A stretch of 64,000 nt of DNA, from NCBI GenBank assembly GCA_023475715.1, contig JAMCVO010000087.1, forward strand, positions 15,040-79,039, in the 5' to 3' direction. Positions 10,062 to 18,961 of this stretch are shown in pieces; position 1 is the stretch's first letter, and each line of letters begins with the position of its first letter. This stretch comes from Actinomycetota bacterium (GTDB taxonomy: Bacteria; Actinomycetota; Humimicrobiia; Humimicrobiales; Humimicrobiaceae). Position numbers and translations under genes: made by a program. Under the pieces are notes generated by a model. The model was not told the DNA's origin and did not search any database. It worked only from the letters and a program-made list of their open reading frames with translations.

Positions 10062-11342
10062 TTAAGCAAGCTTTTCTTCGTCTGCCAAGAAGTCCTGATT
10101 TTCGTTATCAGTTATAAGAAGCGGTGCTATTTTCTTTTCAACAACATCTTTTGTGATCACACATTTTTTGATATCCTGCCTTGAAGGAATTTCAAACATT
10201 ACTTCCAGCATAATTTCTTCCATAATCGATCTTAGCCCTCTGGCTCCGGTACCTCTTTTTAAAGCCAGCTCTGCAATTGATCTGAGAGCATCTTTTTTAA
10301 ATACAAGTTCTACATTATCCATGCTGAATATCTTTTTATATTGTTTAATCAGCGAGTTCTTGGGTTCATTTAATATTCTAACCATATCATCCTCAGATAA
10401 ATTGGTAAGAGAAGCCACAACAGGCAACCTGCCAACAAATTCAGGGATCAAACCAAATTTTAGTAGATCTTCCGGAAGAACCTGGGGCAGCAGAGCATCG
10501 ACCTTTTCTGTCTTTTTCTGTATTTTCTCTGGTGCAAAACCAATGCTGCTCCTGTTCAGTCTCTTTTCTATTATTTTTTCAAGACCTCCAAAAGTACCGC
10601 CACAGATAAATAAAATGTTTGTAGTGTTTATTTGTATAAAATCCTGGTGAGGATGCTTCCTGCCCCCATGCGGAGGTACATTTGCTTCGGTTCCCTCAAG
10701 TATTTTAAGAAGCGCCTGTTGCACCCCCTCCCCTGAAACATCGCGGGTTATCGATGGATTTTCAGATTTTCTGCTTATTTTATCTACCTCATCAAGATAA
10801 ATGATTCCGGTTTCAGCTTTTTTTATATCAAAATCTGCAGCCTGGATCAGCTTCAGCAGAATGTTTTCAACATCTTCGCCCACATAGCCTGCCTCAGTGA
10901 GTGCTGTGGCATCTGCTATGCAGAAAGGGACATTGAGTATCCTTGCAAGCGTCTGTGCAAGCAGGGTTTTACCGCATCCGGTGGGTCCTATTAAAAGAAT
11001 ATTGCTCTTTTGCAACTCAATTTCATCTTTGGCAATCTTGTTACCATATCTTACGCGCTTATAGTGGTTATAGACAGCAACAGATAGAATTTTTTTTGCT
11101 CTTTCCTGGCCAACAACATATTCATTTAAAATATTATTAATTTCATGTGGTTTCGGCAGGTCTTTGAAATCGACTTCTTTTTCTTCTTTTAGCTCTTCGT
11201 CAATTATTTCGTTGCATAAATCTATGCATTCATCACAAATATATACACCAGGCCCGGCAATTAATTTCCTGACCTGATTCTGAGATTTTCCACAAAAAGA
11301 ACATTTTAAAAAATCACTCTTTTTATTTTCATTTTGAGACAA
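10062..11342 (-). CDS. clpX: ATP-dependent Clp protease unfoldase subunit ClpX
   Basis: A 426-residue AAA+ unfoldase that feeds proteins, including tmRNA-tagged ones, into ClpP. The N-terminal zinc finger uses C14, C17, C36 and C39. Walker A GPTGCGKT is at 119-126, the pore loop GYVG follows in the block [13 protein letters not shown], and Walker B is [10 protein letters not shown]. The ClpP-docking loop lies around residue 270, with IGFAPEK in that region. Length is standard. It follows clpP by 18 bases and precedes valS. Its tag substrates are generated by the tmRNA/SmpB pair at 44.3-45.4 kb. Confidence 0.97.
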   Translation of the reverse strand: MSQNENKKSDFLKCSFCGKSQNQVRKLIAGPGVYICDECIDLCNEIIDEELKEEKEVDFKDLPKPHEINNILNEYVVGQERAKKILSVAVYNHYKRVRYGNKIAKDEIELQKSNILLIGPTGCGKTLLAQTLARILNVPFCIADATALTEAGYVGEDVENILLKLIQAADFDIKKAETGIIYLDEVDKISRKSENPSITRDVSGEGVQQALLKILEGTEANVPPHGGRKHPHQDFIQINTTNILFICGGTFGGLEKIIEKRLNRSSIGFAPEKIQKKTEKVDALLPQVLPEDLLKFGLIPEFVGRLPVVASLTNLSEDDMVRILNEPKNSLIKQYKKIFSMDNVELVFKKDALRSIAELALKRGTGARGLRSIMEEIMLEVMFEIPSRQDIKKCVITKDVVEKKIAPLLITDNENQDFLADEEKLA

Positions 11343-11360
11343 ATCTAAATCAATCCTTTC

Positions 11361-11948
11361 TTATTTTTTAATTATAACCTCATCGACGATACCATACTCT
11401 TTTGCTTCATCGGCACTTAATATAAAATCTCTCTCGGTATCTTTTTCAATTTTCTTAATATCCTGGCCTGTATGTTTTGCAATAATTATATTTAAAACTT
11501 TTCTCAACCTTACCATTTCCCTGGTTTGGATCTCAACATCCATTGATGTGCCCTGTACCCCGCCGGAAGGCTGATGCAGCAAGATCCTTGAGTTTGGAAG
11601 TGCAAATCTTTTACCTTTCTCCCCTGACAGAAGGAGAACTGCAGCGGCACTGGCTGCCTGGCCTATGCATATTGATGAAACATGCGATTTAATGAACTGC
11701 ATCGTATCATAAATTGCAAGCGCTGAAGTAATCGCACCTCCGGGACTGTTAATATATAGTTGTATGTCCTTCTCCGGATCCTCTGCATCCAGGTGAAGCA
11801 TTTGGGCCATTATAACGTTTGCTATGTTGTCATCTATTTCACTGCCAAGAAAAATAATTCTTTCCTGAAGCAGCCTTGAATAAATATCGAAGGACCTTTC
11901 ACCTCTGTTGGTCTGTTCAATGACCATTGGAATCAAATAATTATACAT
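11361..11948 (-). CDS. clpP: ATP-dependent Clp protease proteolytic subunit ClpP
   Basis: A 195-residue serine protease forming the tetradecameric chamber with ClpX. The catalytic serine is in GQAASAAAV, the histidine in LLHQPSGG and the aspartate in the TERDFILS block. A longer in-frame extension to 12056 exists but runs through the tig 3' end. The start MYNYLIPMV at 11948 gives the normal mature length and just overlaps the tig stop (11941-11943). A second candidate ATG is at 11957 (three residues longer). A GAAAG purine run lies upstream. The N-terminal residues are the usual short propeptide. Confidence 0.95.
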   Translation of the reverse strand: MYNYLIPMVIEQTNRGERSFDIYSRLLQERIIFLGSEIDDNIANVIMAQMLHLDAEDPEKDIQLYINSPGGAITSALAIYDTMQFIKSHVSSICIGQAASAAAVLLLSGEKGKRFALPNSRILLHQPSGGVQGTSMDVEIQTREMVRLRKVLNIIIAKHTGQDIKKIEKDTERDFILSADEAKEYGIVDEVIIKK

Positions 11949-13353
11949 TTTTATCATCACTTTCTTTTCTGCTTTTTCCACCAGGTACCCAGAGCTTTTT
12001 ATCTTTAGCCTTGAGTTTTTCTTCTTTATTATCTTTAACTTCCACAATTTTTGCACTTTTTAACAGCATATCAAACAGGTTTTTTCTCCGCAAGCTTGCC
12101 GTCAGCTCTTTTTTTCCGGCATCATTTTTAAGGTAATCAATCAGCTTGTTTTTTTCTTCTTCTTTTTCATAATTTGCTAAAAGTTTCTTTGTTTCATCTT
12201 CAATCTGCAAGTCGTTGGGCTCTATATTCTTTTCCTCAGCTTTTTCCAGAGCATTAAAGATTAGATATTCTTTGATTTCTCTTGTGGCAGACTGTTTGAC
12301 ATTGTTTTGAAACTGCTCTTCCGTAATATTTAATGACTTGATATAGTCTTCCTTATTAATTTTATGTTCTTTTAGTTCATTTTCAAAATCTTCCATCATG
12401 TGATTGATTCGATTCCTTATCATTGGGTCGGGAACATCAAATTTTGAATTTTCCACAAGATAATTTACTATATCAAAAGCCATTCTCTCTCTTCTGGTCT
12501 TCTGTTTCTGCTCAAGAATTTTGCCTCTGATATATTCAGTGAAATCTTCAATCCCCTTATACTCTCCGAAATTCTTTAAAAATTCTTCATCAATTTTAGG
12601 TAGAACTTTTCTTTTAACTTCTTTTACAAGAATGCTAAAATCTGCAACTTTACCTGCTAATTCCTTGTTCGCAATATCTTTAGGAAGCTTAAGTTGAGTA
12701 TCCTTTTTTTCATTCTTAATCATACCTATAAGAGCATTTTCAAAATCCTCAAATAAAGTTTTTGAACCAATCTCCAGAGTGTAATCCTGTGCACTTCCGC
12801 CTTCAAAATCTTTGCCATCTATCTTACCCTCAAAATCCAAAATAACAAAATCTCCTTTTACAGTTTTCCTGCCTTCTTCCACAGGTTCAAGAGTAGCATA
12901 ATGGCTTCTCAGGATATCAATTTGCTTTTGAACTTCATCTTCTGTAACTTGTTCGGATAATCCACTGACTTCTATGCCTTTATAATCCGGCAGTTTGATT
13001 TCAGGTTCAACTTCGACTGTCACTTCAAAATCAAGCGACTCATCCTCTTTTATGTTATTTATCTTTACTTTCGGATAATCAATGGGTTTTATATTGGATT
13101 CTTCTATTATTTTTGGATATAGTTCGGAAATAGCTATATTGGCAGCTTCGTTCAATACGTATTCTCTGCCAAAATTTATATCTATGATGTTGTAAGGTAT
13201 TTTGCCTTTCCTGAAACCTGGAATTTTTGCTTTCTGTGAAAGGTCTTTATACGCAATATTTATCGACTTCTTTAAATAATTATTAGTTATTTCAAGGTCT
13301 AACACTATCCTATTATTTTCAATCTTTTTCAAGCTTTTTAACTTATAACTCAA
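11941..13353 (-). CDS. tig: Trigger factor (ribosome-associated chaperone/PPIase)
   Basis: A 470-residue chaperone that binds nascent chains at the ribosome exit tunnel. The ribosome-docking signature [11 protein letters not shown] is near residues 43-53, an FKBP-type PPIase domain spans about 160-245, and the helical C-terminal arms follow. The start codon is TTG at 13353, supported by an AAAGGAG Shine-Dalgarno about ten bases upstream and by the N-terminal family block. It heads the tig-clpP-clpX-valS run. The C-terminus is lysine-rich ([13 protein letters not shown]) and slightly longer than usual because the gene overlaps clpP. Confidence 0.96.
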   Translation of the reverse strand: MSYKLKSLKKIENNRIVLDLEITNNYLKKSINIAYKDLSQKAKIPGFRKGKIPYNIIDINFGREYVLNEAANIAISELYPKIIEESNIKPIDYPKVKINNIKEDESLDFEVTVEVEPEIKLPDYKGIEVSGLSEQVTEDEVQKQIDILRSHYATLEPVEEGRKTVKGDFVILDFEGKIDGKDFEGGSAQDYTLEIGSKTLFEDFENALIGMIKNEKKDTQLKLPKDIANKELAGKVADFSILVKEVKRKVLPKIDEEFLKNFGEYKGIEDFTEYIRGKILEQKQKTRRERMAFDIVNYLVENSKFDVPDPMIRNRINHMMEDFENELKEHKINKEDYIKSLNITEEQFQNNVKQSATREIKEYLIFNALEKAEEKNIEPNDLQIEDETKKLLANYEKEEEKNKLIDYLKNDAGKKELTASLRRKNLFDMLLKSAKIVEVKDNKEEKLKAKDKKLWVPGGKSRKESDDKNV

Positions 13354-13401
13354 AATAAATCCACTCCTTTAATCTCTTTTATGCTTCGGTGTCTGTCTCA
13401 C

Positions 13402-13489
13402 TGGTGCGAGAGAGGGGATTTGAACCCCTACAGGTGATTAGCCCTCTAGATCCTAAGTCTAGCGCGTCTGCCAATTCCGCCACTCTCGC
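13402..13489 (-). tRNA. tRNA-Leu (anticodon TAG)
   Basis: A class II tRNA, 88 bases with encoded CCA. Acceptor stem GCGAGAG pairs with CTCTCGC, with A73. Anticodon stem CTAGA/TCTAG encloses loop CTTAGGA, giving TAG. A long variable arm and the T-loop GGTTCAAATCC are visible. It is the first of seven tRNA genes on this strand. Confidence 0.96.
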
Positions 13490-13494
13490 ACAAC

Positions 13495-13570
13495 TGGTGG
13501 GTCGTACAGGCTTCGAACCTGTGACCCCCTGATTAAGAGTCAGGTGCTCTACCTACTGAGCTAACGACCC
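13495..13570 (-). tRNA. tRNA-Lys (anticodon CTT)
   Basis: 76 bases with encoded CCA. Acceptor GGGTCGT pairs with ACGACCC. The anticodon loop CTCTTAA gives CTT, reading AAG. The D-loop (AGCTCAGTAGGTAGAGC) and T-loop (GGTTCGAAGCC) are canonical. It lies five bases from tRNA-Leu. Confidence 0.96.
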
Positions 13571-13582
13571 GTATAAACTGCA

Positions 13583-13723
13583 ATTTAATTTTGGTACGCT
13601 GGAGAGGACTGGCGTCTTTCGTCTCGCTGACGTTCGCTGCAGAGCCGCGGACTCACTCGCTTCAGCTCGCTCCGTCCTTTCGAATCCCTGAAAATATGCC
13701 ACAGGCATATTTTCTCACTCCAG
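13583..13723. repeat. GC-rich structured insert bounded by a tRNA-Arg 3'-end duplication
   Basis: Bases 13583-13604 repeat, with one base missing, bases 13747-13769, which are the 3' flank, CCA and acceptor strand of the neighbouring tRNA-Arg. Between the copies is a GC-rich stretch unlike the surrounding DNA. It has repeated CTCGCT/TCGCTC words, a T-loop-like TTCGAATCCC (13679-13688) and a perfect 10-bp inverted repeat AAAATATGCC/GGCATATTTT (13691-13713, 3-base loop). CTGGAG (13599) and CTCCAG (13718) form an outer inverted repeat. No complete tRNA can be folded from it. I read it as a tRNA-derived repeat or an integration scar; the mechanism is inference. Confidence 0.7.
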
Positions 13724-13755
13724 ATAACTTTACCCGTTAATTAAATATTTAATTT

Positions 13756-13832
13756 TGGTACGCCTGGAGGGATTCGAACCCCCGACGAACGGATTCGAAG
13801 TCCGACGCTCTATCCAACTGAGCTACAGGCGC
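13756..13832 (-). tRNA. tRNA-Arg (anticodon TCG)
   Basis: 77 bases with encoded CCA. Acceptor GCGCCTG pairs with CAGGCGT (last pair G-T wobble-like), anticodon loop CTTCGAA gives TCG. T-loop GGTTCGAATCC is intact. Its 3' end is duplicated 164 bases away at 13583-13604. Confidence 0.95.
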
Positions 13833-13842
13833 ACAAACAAAA

Positions 13843-13920
13843 TGGGGTGAGAAACGGGATTCGAACCCGCGGCCTCAGGAGCCACAATCCTGCGCTCTAG
13901 CCAACTGAGCTATTCCCACC
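13843..13920 (-). tRNA. tRNA-His (anticodon GTG)
   Basis: 78 bases including the encoded extra 5' G (G-1) at 13920, which faces C73, the histidine identity element. Acceptor GTGGGAA pairs with TTCTCAC (one G-T wobble). The anticodon loop TTGTGGC gives GTG. CCA is encoded. Confidence 0.96.
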
Positions 13921-13961
13921 ACTCAAAATTCATATAGCATGTTTCAAATTGGCGCTAATCC

Positions 13962-14038
13962 TGGCGCGCTTGAAAGGATTCGAACCTTCGACCTACGGAT
14001 TAGAAGTCCGTCGCTCTATCCAACTGAGCTACAAGCGC
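13962..14038 (-). tRNA. tRNA-Arg (anticodon TCT)
   Basis: 77 bases with encoded CCA. Acceptor GCGCTTG pairs perfectly with CAAGCGC, with G73. Anticodon loop CTTCTAA gives TCT (reads AGA/AGG). T-loop GGTTCGAATCC. Confidence 0.96.
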
Positions 14039-14203
14039 TCGGTCTTCCAATGTTTTGGACCTAAACACGCTAAATCATATTATATCAAACAAACATATTA
14101 AACAAATAACTTAAGTCAAGGGATTTTTTAAAGGAATTTCCTTTCAGGTTATCTTTCTCTATATCTAATTCCCCTGAAAACCAAAATTATACTTTAATTA
14201 AAA

Positions 14204-14359
14204 TTGAAATATAAGTCAAGAAGAAGTGATCCGATTGTTGCAGTTTTTGCAAATATCCCAATTGTTTTTCCAAACATAAGCATTTATGCTGCAGAATTTC
14301 TTTTACTGTTAATATTATCGATTATACCTTCACTTATTGGTTTAAGGATTTCAATATGA
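14204..14359 (+). other. Possible small membrane-protein ORF or remnant
   Basis: In the 370-base gap between tRNA-Arg(TCT) and tRNA-Gly, the plus strand is open from a TTG at 14204 to a TGA at 14357. It encodes about 51 residues with a charged N-terminus (KYKSRRSDP) and two hydrophobic stretches ending LIGLRISI. There is no Shine-Dalgarno and no neighbour on this strand. It may be the C-terminal remnant of a larger membrane protein. The rest of the gap holds nothing I can support. Confidence 0.2.
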
Positions 14360-14410
14360 TTTAAGAATTTATGTAATCAAGTAATAATTTGGAATATTAT
14401 AATAAAATAA

Positions 14411-14487
14411 TGGAGCGGGAAACGGGATTCGAACCCGCGACCCTCAACTTGGAAGGCTGATGCTCTAGCCAACTGAGCTATTCCCGC
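14411..14487 (-). tRNA. tRNA-Gly (anticodon TCC)
   Basis: 77 bases with encoded CCA. Acceptor GCGGGAA pairs with TTCCCGC, with T73. Anticodon stem TCAGC/GTTGA encloses loop CTTCCAA, giving TCC. Confidence 0.95.
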
Positions 14488-14518
14488 TTATGAAACTAAT
14501 AATTCCTTGTTAATCTTC

Positions 14519-14597
14519 TGGTCGGGGTGAGTGGATTTGAACCACCGGCCTCCTGCTCCCAAAGCAGGCGCGCTAAACCAAGCTGCGCTACACCCCG
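14519..14597 (-). tRNA. tRNA-Pro (anticodon TGG)
   Basis: 79 bases with encoded CCA. Acceptor CGGGGTG pairs with CACCCCG, with A73. Anticodon stem CCTGC/GCAGG encloses loop TTTGGGA, giving TGG. The unpaired-type C1-G72 end is typical of bacterial tRNA-Pro. Confidence 0.96.
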
Positions 14598-14760
14598 GTA
14601 TTTAAAAAAACAGTAAAATTATAAAAAATAAAAAAACAACCATTTTAAAAATCCATCTTGTACGCAGAGTGTATATTAACATATATTTTAAAATTTTCAA
14701 TCAATGAAAAATTGTTTCAAATTAGAACTTTATTATAGCAATTCAGCATATTAAGTTTTA

Positions 14761-16074
14761 TCAGACTTTCAGCATTTTTCTTTTTTCAAACTCGGATAAC
14801 ACTCTTTTAATTTCGTTTTTCAACCATGATTCGTCAAATTGGCTCCTAAAAATAAATTTATTCTCATTTTCGAAATCCCAATCGTCATCGGAATTTAAAC
14901 CTTTTATCTTGTTATAGAGATTTGAACCAGGTAATGGGTACGGCACGGTAAACGAGATCTCGTCAAAAGGTAAGGAAAGCGAGAATTTAAACGTCTTATT
15001 AATTGAATCGGTCGTTTCGCCTGGATAGCCGACAATGAAAAAAGCACCTATCTTAATATTTGCTTTATTCATTCTTTCTACCATTATGGATACGTCCTTG
15101 ACCTTAAAATGTTTTTTCATAAGCGACAATGTTTTATCGCTGCCGGATTCGACTCCAAGATAAATTTTAACGCATCCAGCATTGCGCATCAACTCAGCGG
15201 ATTCGTCTCTCATGCTGTCAACCCTTGAAAGGCAGCTCCATGTCATATTGATCCTTTTTTCTATCATCTCCAGACAGAAACTATTTAAGAATCTATTATC
15301 AAGCGTAAAACAGTCATCAGCAATCCAGAGCTGACTATATCCAAGCGATTTTATATATAATATTTCGTCAATACAGTCGGAAACTGACCTTTTTCTCAGT
15401 TTATTTCCGAAAATAGGCTTTGAACAAAAATCACAATTAAACGGACATCCCTTTGTCATCATAATAGTTGCCTGACTGCTGCCTGTTTTTAATTTCCAGA
15501 ATTCCTGGTATTGGTTGTGCCTTGCAAAACTTCTGTCTGCAATCTGAAGCTCTCTGACTTCTTTTTCAGTTAAATGCCTGGAAGGTACATCAATTTTTCT
15601 ATCATTACCAGAGATATAAATGCCGGGATATTTATTAAAAGTCATAATTTTTAAGATTAGTTCCTTTGAAGGATTCTTAAGATAATCCCTGCAAAACATT
15701 GGAAAAGAAATGTCACTTTCCCCCCTAAAAACTATATCAAACTCTTTCGCGAAACGATCAGGATATAATGTTGGAAGTGGCCCGCCGGAAACAAAAAGAG
15801 CATGAGGCAATTTCTCGCGTAAACTTGTGAGCATTCTGAACGTGTTCCTGCTTAAAGTAATCATTGTATAAATTCCGACTATGCTTGGATCCTGTTTGAC
15901 AATCGAGTCTATTACCTCGTCATATTTTTCAAACGTGCAATCGTATTGAATAACCGGTATCCCTAAATTTTTAATTTCAGCTCCCAGACAAGCTATCCCC
16001 AAAGGCTGAAAAAGTTGTTGAATATCAGCAAAAGTTCTAAAATATGGATAAACCAAGGCAACTTCCGGTTTCAA
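14761..16074 (-). CDS. B12-binding-domain radical SAM protein
   Basis: A 437-residue protein. Residues 1-125 look like the Rossmann-type cobalamin-binding domain of the BchE/P-methylase group (IVGIYTMITLSRN, VSGGPLPTLYPDRF), without an obvious DxHxxG lower-ligand motif. The radical SAM core follows with the cluster motif CPFNCDFC at C210, C214 and C217, and a later GVESGS block binding SAM. Such enzymes do anaerobic methylations, cyclisations or ring contractions; the substrate is not predictable. It is 13 bases downstream of an unrecognised 265-residue gene on the same strand, which suggests a joint function. Confidence 0.85.
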   Translation of the reverse strand: MKPEVALVYPYFRTFADIQQLFQPLGIACLGAEIKNLGIPVIQYDCTFEKYDEVIDSIVKQDPSIVGIYTMITLSRNTFRMLTSLREKLPHALFVSGGPLPTLYPDRFAKEFDIVFRGESDISFPMFCRDYLKNPSKELILKIMTFNKYPGIYISGNDRKIDVPSRHLTEKEVRELQIADRSFARHNQYQEFWKLKTGSSQATIMMTKGCPFNCDFCSKPIFGNKLRKRSVSDCIDEILYIKSLGYSQLWIADDCFTLDNRFLNSFCLEMIEKRINMTWSCLSRVDSMRDESAELMRNAGCVKIYLGVESGSDKTLSLMKKHFKVKDVSIMVERMNKANIKIGAFFIVGYPGETTDSINKTFKFSLSLPFDEISFTVPYPLPGSNLYNKIKGLNSDDDWDFENENKFIFRSQFDESWLKNEIKRVLSEFEKRKMLKV

Positions 16075-16087
16075 ACAGTCTCCTTTA

Positions 16088-16885
16088 TTATTTTATATTG
16101 GCAATATATCTGCACCCAAAACTTTTTATTTTTTTGTTTCTGCAATCAAGCTCAAACTCAAATCCTGCCCACGATAAATCTCTTGTTTTTTCTCTTCCCC
16201 AGAGTGTTTTATATGGAATTGAATCATTTACATTTATTTTTTTTACAAGAAAAGAAAGATTATATTCAGGATTGTAAAAAGCAGGGCAATCATGTTTTGA
16301 TTTAATATAATTCCAGCCAGTCGGGGTTGAAACAATCTCTTCGTTCCTGATACCGTTTGTAAAATAATCGGCCCCTAATTCGTTTAAAATAAATACTTTA
16401 CTCAAATAACCTGCAAGAGACTTAATCTTGCATTCAATATACAATTCATCTTTTTCAACGGAGTAATTAAAACAGGCTTCGGCTATTGGAGCTATTTTTA
16501 TTAATTGAGGAGTGAGTTTAAATAAATTACGAAGTGAAGTTCCGGTTCTCAATAAGTTATTTTGAAGACCGGGAAGAAGCATATAGCATTGGGCCAATAT
16601 ATCAATTATTCTCGTTACAAATGTTGACACCTTACCATTTATCCGCCACAACAGCACACTATCGACAAAAAAAGTTTTCCTGAATTGTGTGTCGCTAAAT
16701 TGTATAGTATTGCCAGTTGATGCGAAATAAGTCATCAATCCATTTTTTAAAGCCAGATTGCCTATTCCCAATCCTTCCTGAACAATATTCATATCCTTAT
16801 ATTTGACCAGCATACCTCTGGCTATTCCCAGAGACATACCTTCCCCCAGATAAGAATCATCAGAATAATAAATAATATCCTTCAT
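16088..16885 (-). CDS. Hypothetical protein paired with radical SAM gene
   Basis: A 265-residue protein I do not recognise. It has no signal peptide, no convincing membrane helix and no cofactor motif. The N-terminus has a glycine-rich run (SYLGEGMSLGIARGM, then QEGLGIGNLALKNG), and the C-terminal half is beta-rich with several aromatics (YNPEYNLSFLVKK, DLSWAGFEFELDC). It precedes the radical SAM gene by 13 bases, so the two are probably one operon. A substrate-carrying or accessory role is a guess based only on that neighbourhood. 117 bases of unassigned AT-rich DNA separate it from the ferredoxin gene upstream. Confidence 0.75.
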   Translation of the reverse strand: MKDIIYYSDDSYLGEGMSLGIARGMLVKYKDMNIVQEGLGIGNLALKNGLMTYFASTGNTIQFSDTQFRKTFFVDSVLLWRINGKVSTFVTRIIDILAQCYMLLPGLQNNLLRTGTSLRNLFKLTPQLIKIAPIAEACFNYSVEKDELYIECKIKSLAGYLSKVFILNELGADYFTNGIRNEEIVSTPTGWNYIKSKHDCPAFYNPEYNLSFLVKKINVNDSIPYKTLWGREKTRDLSWAGFEFELDCRNKKIKSFGCRYIANIK

Positions 16886-17002
16886 TTCTACTGTCTGATT
16901 TACTATTTCAAGATATTTATATTTATCATTACCATATAATTATTGTACAAGCTTACGGTCACACTTCAAGGTCAAATAACAAATAAAATAAACCGGAAAA
17001 AA

Positions 17003-17917
17003 TTAATCTTCTGAAATTATATTTCCCCTGATACCTATATTTACGGCTTTAACCGGTATATTCTTTCCGGAATCTTTTGCTGCCTGCTTTACAATACTCA
17101 GCATCCCAAAGCAACACGGTACTTCCATATGGGCCACTGTTACCGACTTTACATCATTGAGCTTGAATATTTCGGTAAATTTTTCCACATAAAATTCACT
17201 GTCATCAAGCTTTGGACATCCAATAAGCAGCGCCTTATCCTCCAAAAAATCTTCATGAAATCCAGCATATGCAAATGGGACACAGTCGGCAGCTATAAGC
17301 AGTTCTGCACCTTTGAGATATGGCGCGGTTGGCGGCACAAGCATTATCTGGATGGGCCACTGCCTCAGCTTTGATTCCTTTGATGTAAGCTGACCTAAAA
17401 GCTCCGCAATCTTTGCTGTCTTTGAATTGTTTTTTGGCACAGAACCTCCTGACCTTGTATCTTCACTGGATTCTTCCTCCCTAAGGTCCATTACTGCCGA
17501 ACCCGGGCAGCCGCATGGCAGCCTTTCTTCATTTTCTGAATTTTTATTGTCCATTTTAGCATCCTCCGTAATTTCGATATTATTATTTTTCAAATACTCC
17601 AATGCCTCGTTATAAAGACCTGTTTCACCATGATTCTTTAAATGTTTTAAATGTGCATCTATTACATTTTTCCCCTGTCTTGCTATATTTTCCATAACTT
17701 TCGTTTCACTATAAGGTTCAGCTTCCCGCTCAACAACTTTTATCGCTCCGGCAGGACATTCTCCTATACACGCTCCAAGCCCGTCACAAAAAAGATCGCT
17801 GATTAACCTTGCTTTCTCATCAATAACTTGTAGTGCCCCCTCGGGACAATTGGGAATACAATTGCCGCATCCGTTGCAAATATCTTCATCTATCTCTATT
17901 ATTTTTCTTATTGCCAT
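17003..17917 (-). CDS. Two-[4Fe-4S] ferredoxin-like protein with C-terminal conserved domain
   Basis: A 304-residue cytoplasmic protein. Residues about 12-65 carry two [4Fe-4S] sites, CNGCGNCIPNC and CDGLGACIGEC, each followed by the paired CP. A linker contains an LPCGCPGSAV motif. The C-terminal half (about 190-304) has additional conserved cysteines (GCPKLDDSEF, VPCCFGML). This architecture is a recurring 4Fe-4S binding protein of anaerobes, thought to act in electron transfer, but with no assigned reaction. It has its own promoter with a dyad in the spacer. GAAGGG lies upstream of the ATG at 17917. Confidence 0.85.
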   Translation of the reverse strand: MAIRKIIEIDEDICNGCGNCIPNCPEGALQVIDEKARLISDLFCDGLGACIGECPAGAIKVVEREAEPYSETKVMENIARQGKNVIDAHLKHLKNHGETGLYNEALEYLKNNNIEITEDAKMDNKNSENEERLPCGCPGSAVMDLREEESSEDTRSGGSVPKNNSKTAKIAELLGQLTSKESKLRQWPIQIMLVPPTAPYLKGAELLIAADCVPFAYAGFHEDFLEDKALLIGCPKLDDSEFYVEKFTEIFKLNDVKSVTVAHMEVPCCFGMLSIVKQAAKDSGKNIPVKAVNIGIRGNIISED

Positions 17918-17945
17918 TTTACCCTTCTTTTTTATTTTTCCTAAA

Positions 17946-17973
17946 ATGATACCAAAATAGTATCTTTTGTCAA
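17946..17973 (-). promoter_or_regulatory. Sigma-70-type promoter with spacer dyad upstream of the ferredoxin gene
   Basis: On the minus strand, TTGACA (17968-17973) and TATCAT (17946-17951) are 16 bases apart, 28 bases before the ATG. The spacer contains an inverted repeat GATAC-N7-GTATC (17948-17964) placed between the two hexamers, as for a repressor site. The regulator is unknown. From 17974 to 18172 no gene is seen, only AT-rich DNA that must hold the divergent ku promoter. Confidence 0.55.
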
Positions 17974-18172
17974 TAGCAATTATTCCTTATCAGGATATTT
18001 ATTATTTTTATTATTAGTTACGGAAGAAATAATATTACTATTTTGTTATTGTTAAAAATAATTGATATTGTATTATATTATCATTACGTATTATATATAA
18101 CAAAAATTTATAATAATTTTATATTTTTAAACTTCAAAGCCGTAATCATATTATTGAACCGGGAGGTAACCA

Positions 18173-18961
18173 ATGAAACCTTTATGGGAAGGCACAATAA
18201 GTTTTGGCTTGATCCTGATTCCGGTAAAGCTTTATAAGGCCACTGATGAAAGAAAACCTGATTTCCATCTGGTCAGGGAGAAGGATCTCTGCCCTGTCAA
18301 ATATATGAGAGTATGCAAGTCTTCCGGTGAGGAAGTACCTTTCGGAGATATTGCAAAAAGTTATGAATACCAGAAAGGTGACTATGTAATACTGCATGAC
18401 GAAGATTTCAGGAAAGCATATGCCAGAAGAAGTGAAAATATAGAAATTGTTGAATTTACTGACGAAAATGAAATTGATTCCAAATATTTTGAGCAGCCTT
18501 ATTATCTTGAACCGGAAAAAGGTGCGTCAAAAGTATATGCCTTATTGCGGGAAGCACTAAAAAGAACTAAAAAAGCAGGAGTAGCAAAATATGTGCTTCA
18601 CAACCTTCAGCATCTGGGAATTTTAAAAGCCGACGGCGACCTTTTGATTTTAAATCAAATAAGGTTCGACAGTGAACTAAGAAAACCGGAAGGTCTCAAT
18701 ATTCCGACTAAAGAAAAAATGCCTCAAAAAGAAATAGAAATGGCAATAATGCTGATAGATAAACTCAGTTCTCCTTTTAAACCCGGAGATTTTAAGGACA
18801 CTTTTTCAGAAGAAATTAAAAAGATAATTGAACAAAAAGTAAAAACAGGCAAGATCAGTTCCATTGAGCAAGCCCAACCCGAAAAACCTGCCGAAGTCAT
18901 AAATCTTATGGAAAAATTGAAATCAAGCCTGGAGAAAGCAAAGAAAAGAAATGTCTCTTGA
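18173..18961 (+). CDS. ku: Bacterial Ku, NHEJ DNA-end-binding protein
   Basis: A 262-residue homodimeric ring protein that threads onto double-strand breaks and recruits LigD. The N-terminal WEGTISFGLILIPVKLYKAT block, the CPVKYMRVCKSSGEEVPFGDI zinc-less core and the YFEQPYYLEPEKGASKVYALLREAL block are diagnostic. The C-terminal 40 residues are lysine-rich, as in the LigD-interacting tail. A strong GGGAGGT Shine-Dalgarno six bases before the ATG fixes the start. It heads an operon with three split LigD parts and overlaps the next gene by 11 bases. Confidence 0.96.
   Translation: MKPLWEGTISFGLILIPVKLYKATDERKPDFHLVREKDLCPVKYMRVCKSSGEEVPFGDIAKSYEYQKGDYVILHDEDFRKAYARRSENIEIVEFTDENEIDSKYFEQPYYLEPEKGASKVYALLREALKRTKKAGVAKYVLHNLQHLGILKADGDLLILNQIRFDSELRKPEGLNIPTKEKMPQKEIEMAIMLIDKLSSPFKPGDFKDTFSEEIKKIIEQKVKTGKISSIEQAQPEKPAEVINLMEKLKSSLEKAKKRNVS

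Noticed and set aside
10153..10650. A 165-codon plus-strand open frame
   Set aside because: Lies wholly antisense to clpX; composition reflects the complement of a real gene and it has no start signal or family motif.
11949..12056. N-terminal extension of ClpP by 36 residues
   Set aside because: It runs through the 3' end of tig, is lysine-rich and unlike ClpP propeptides; the start at 11948 gives the normal length.
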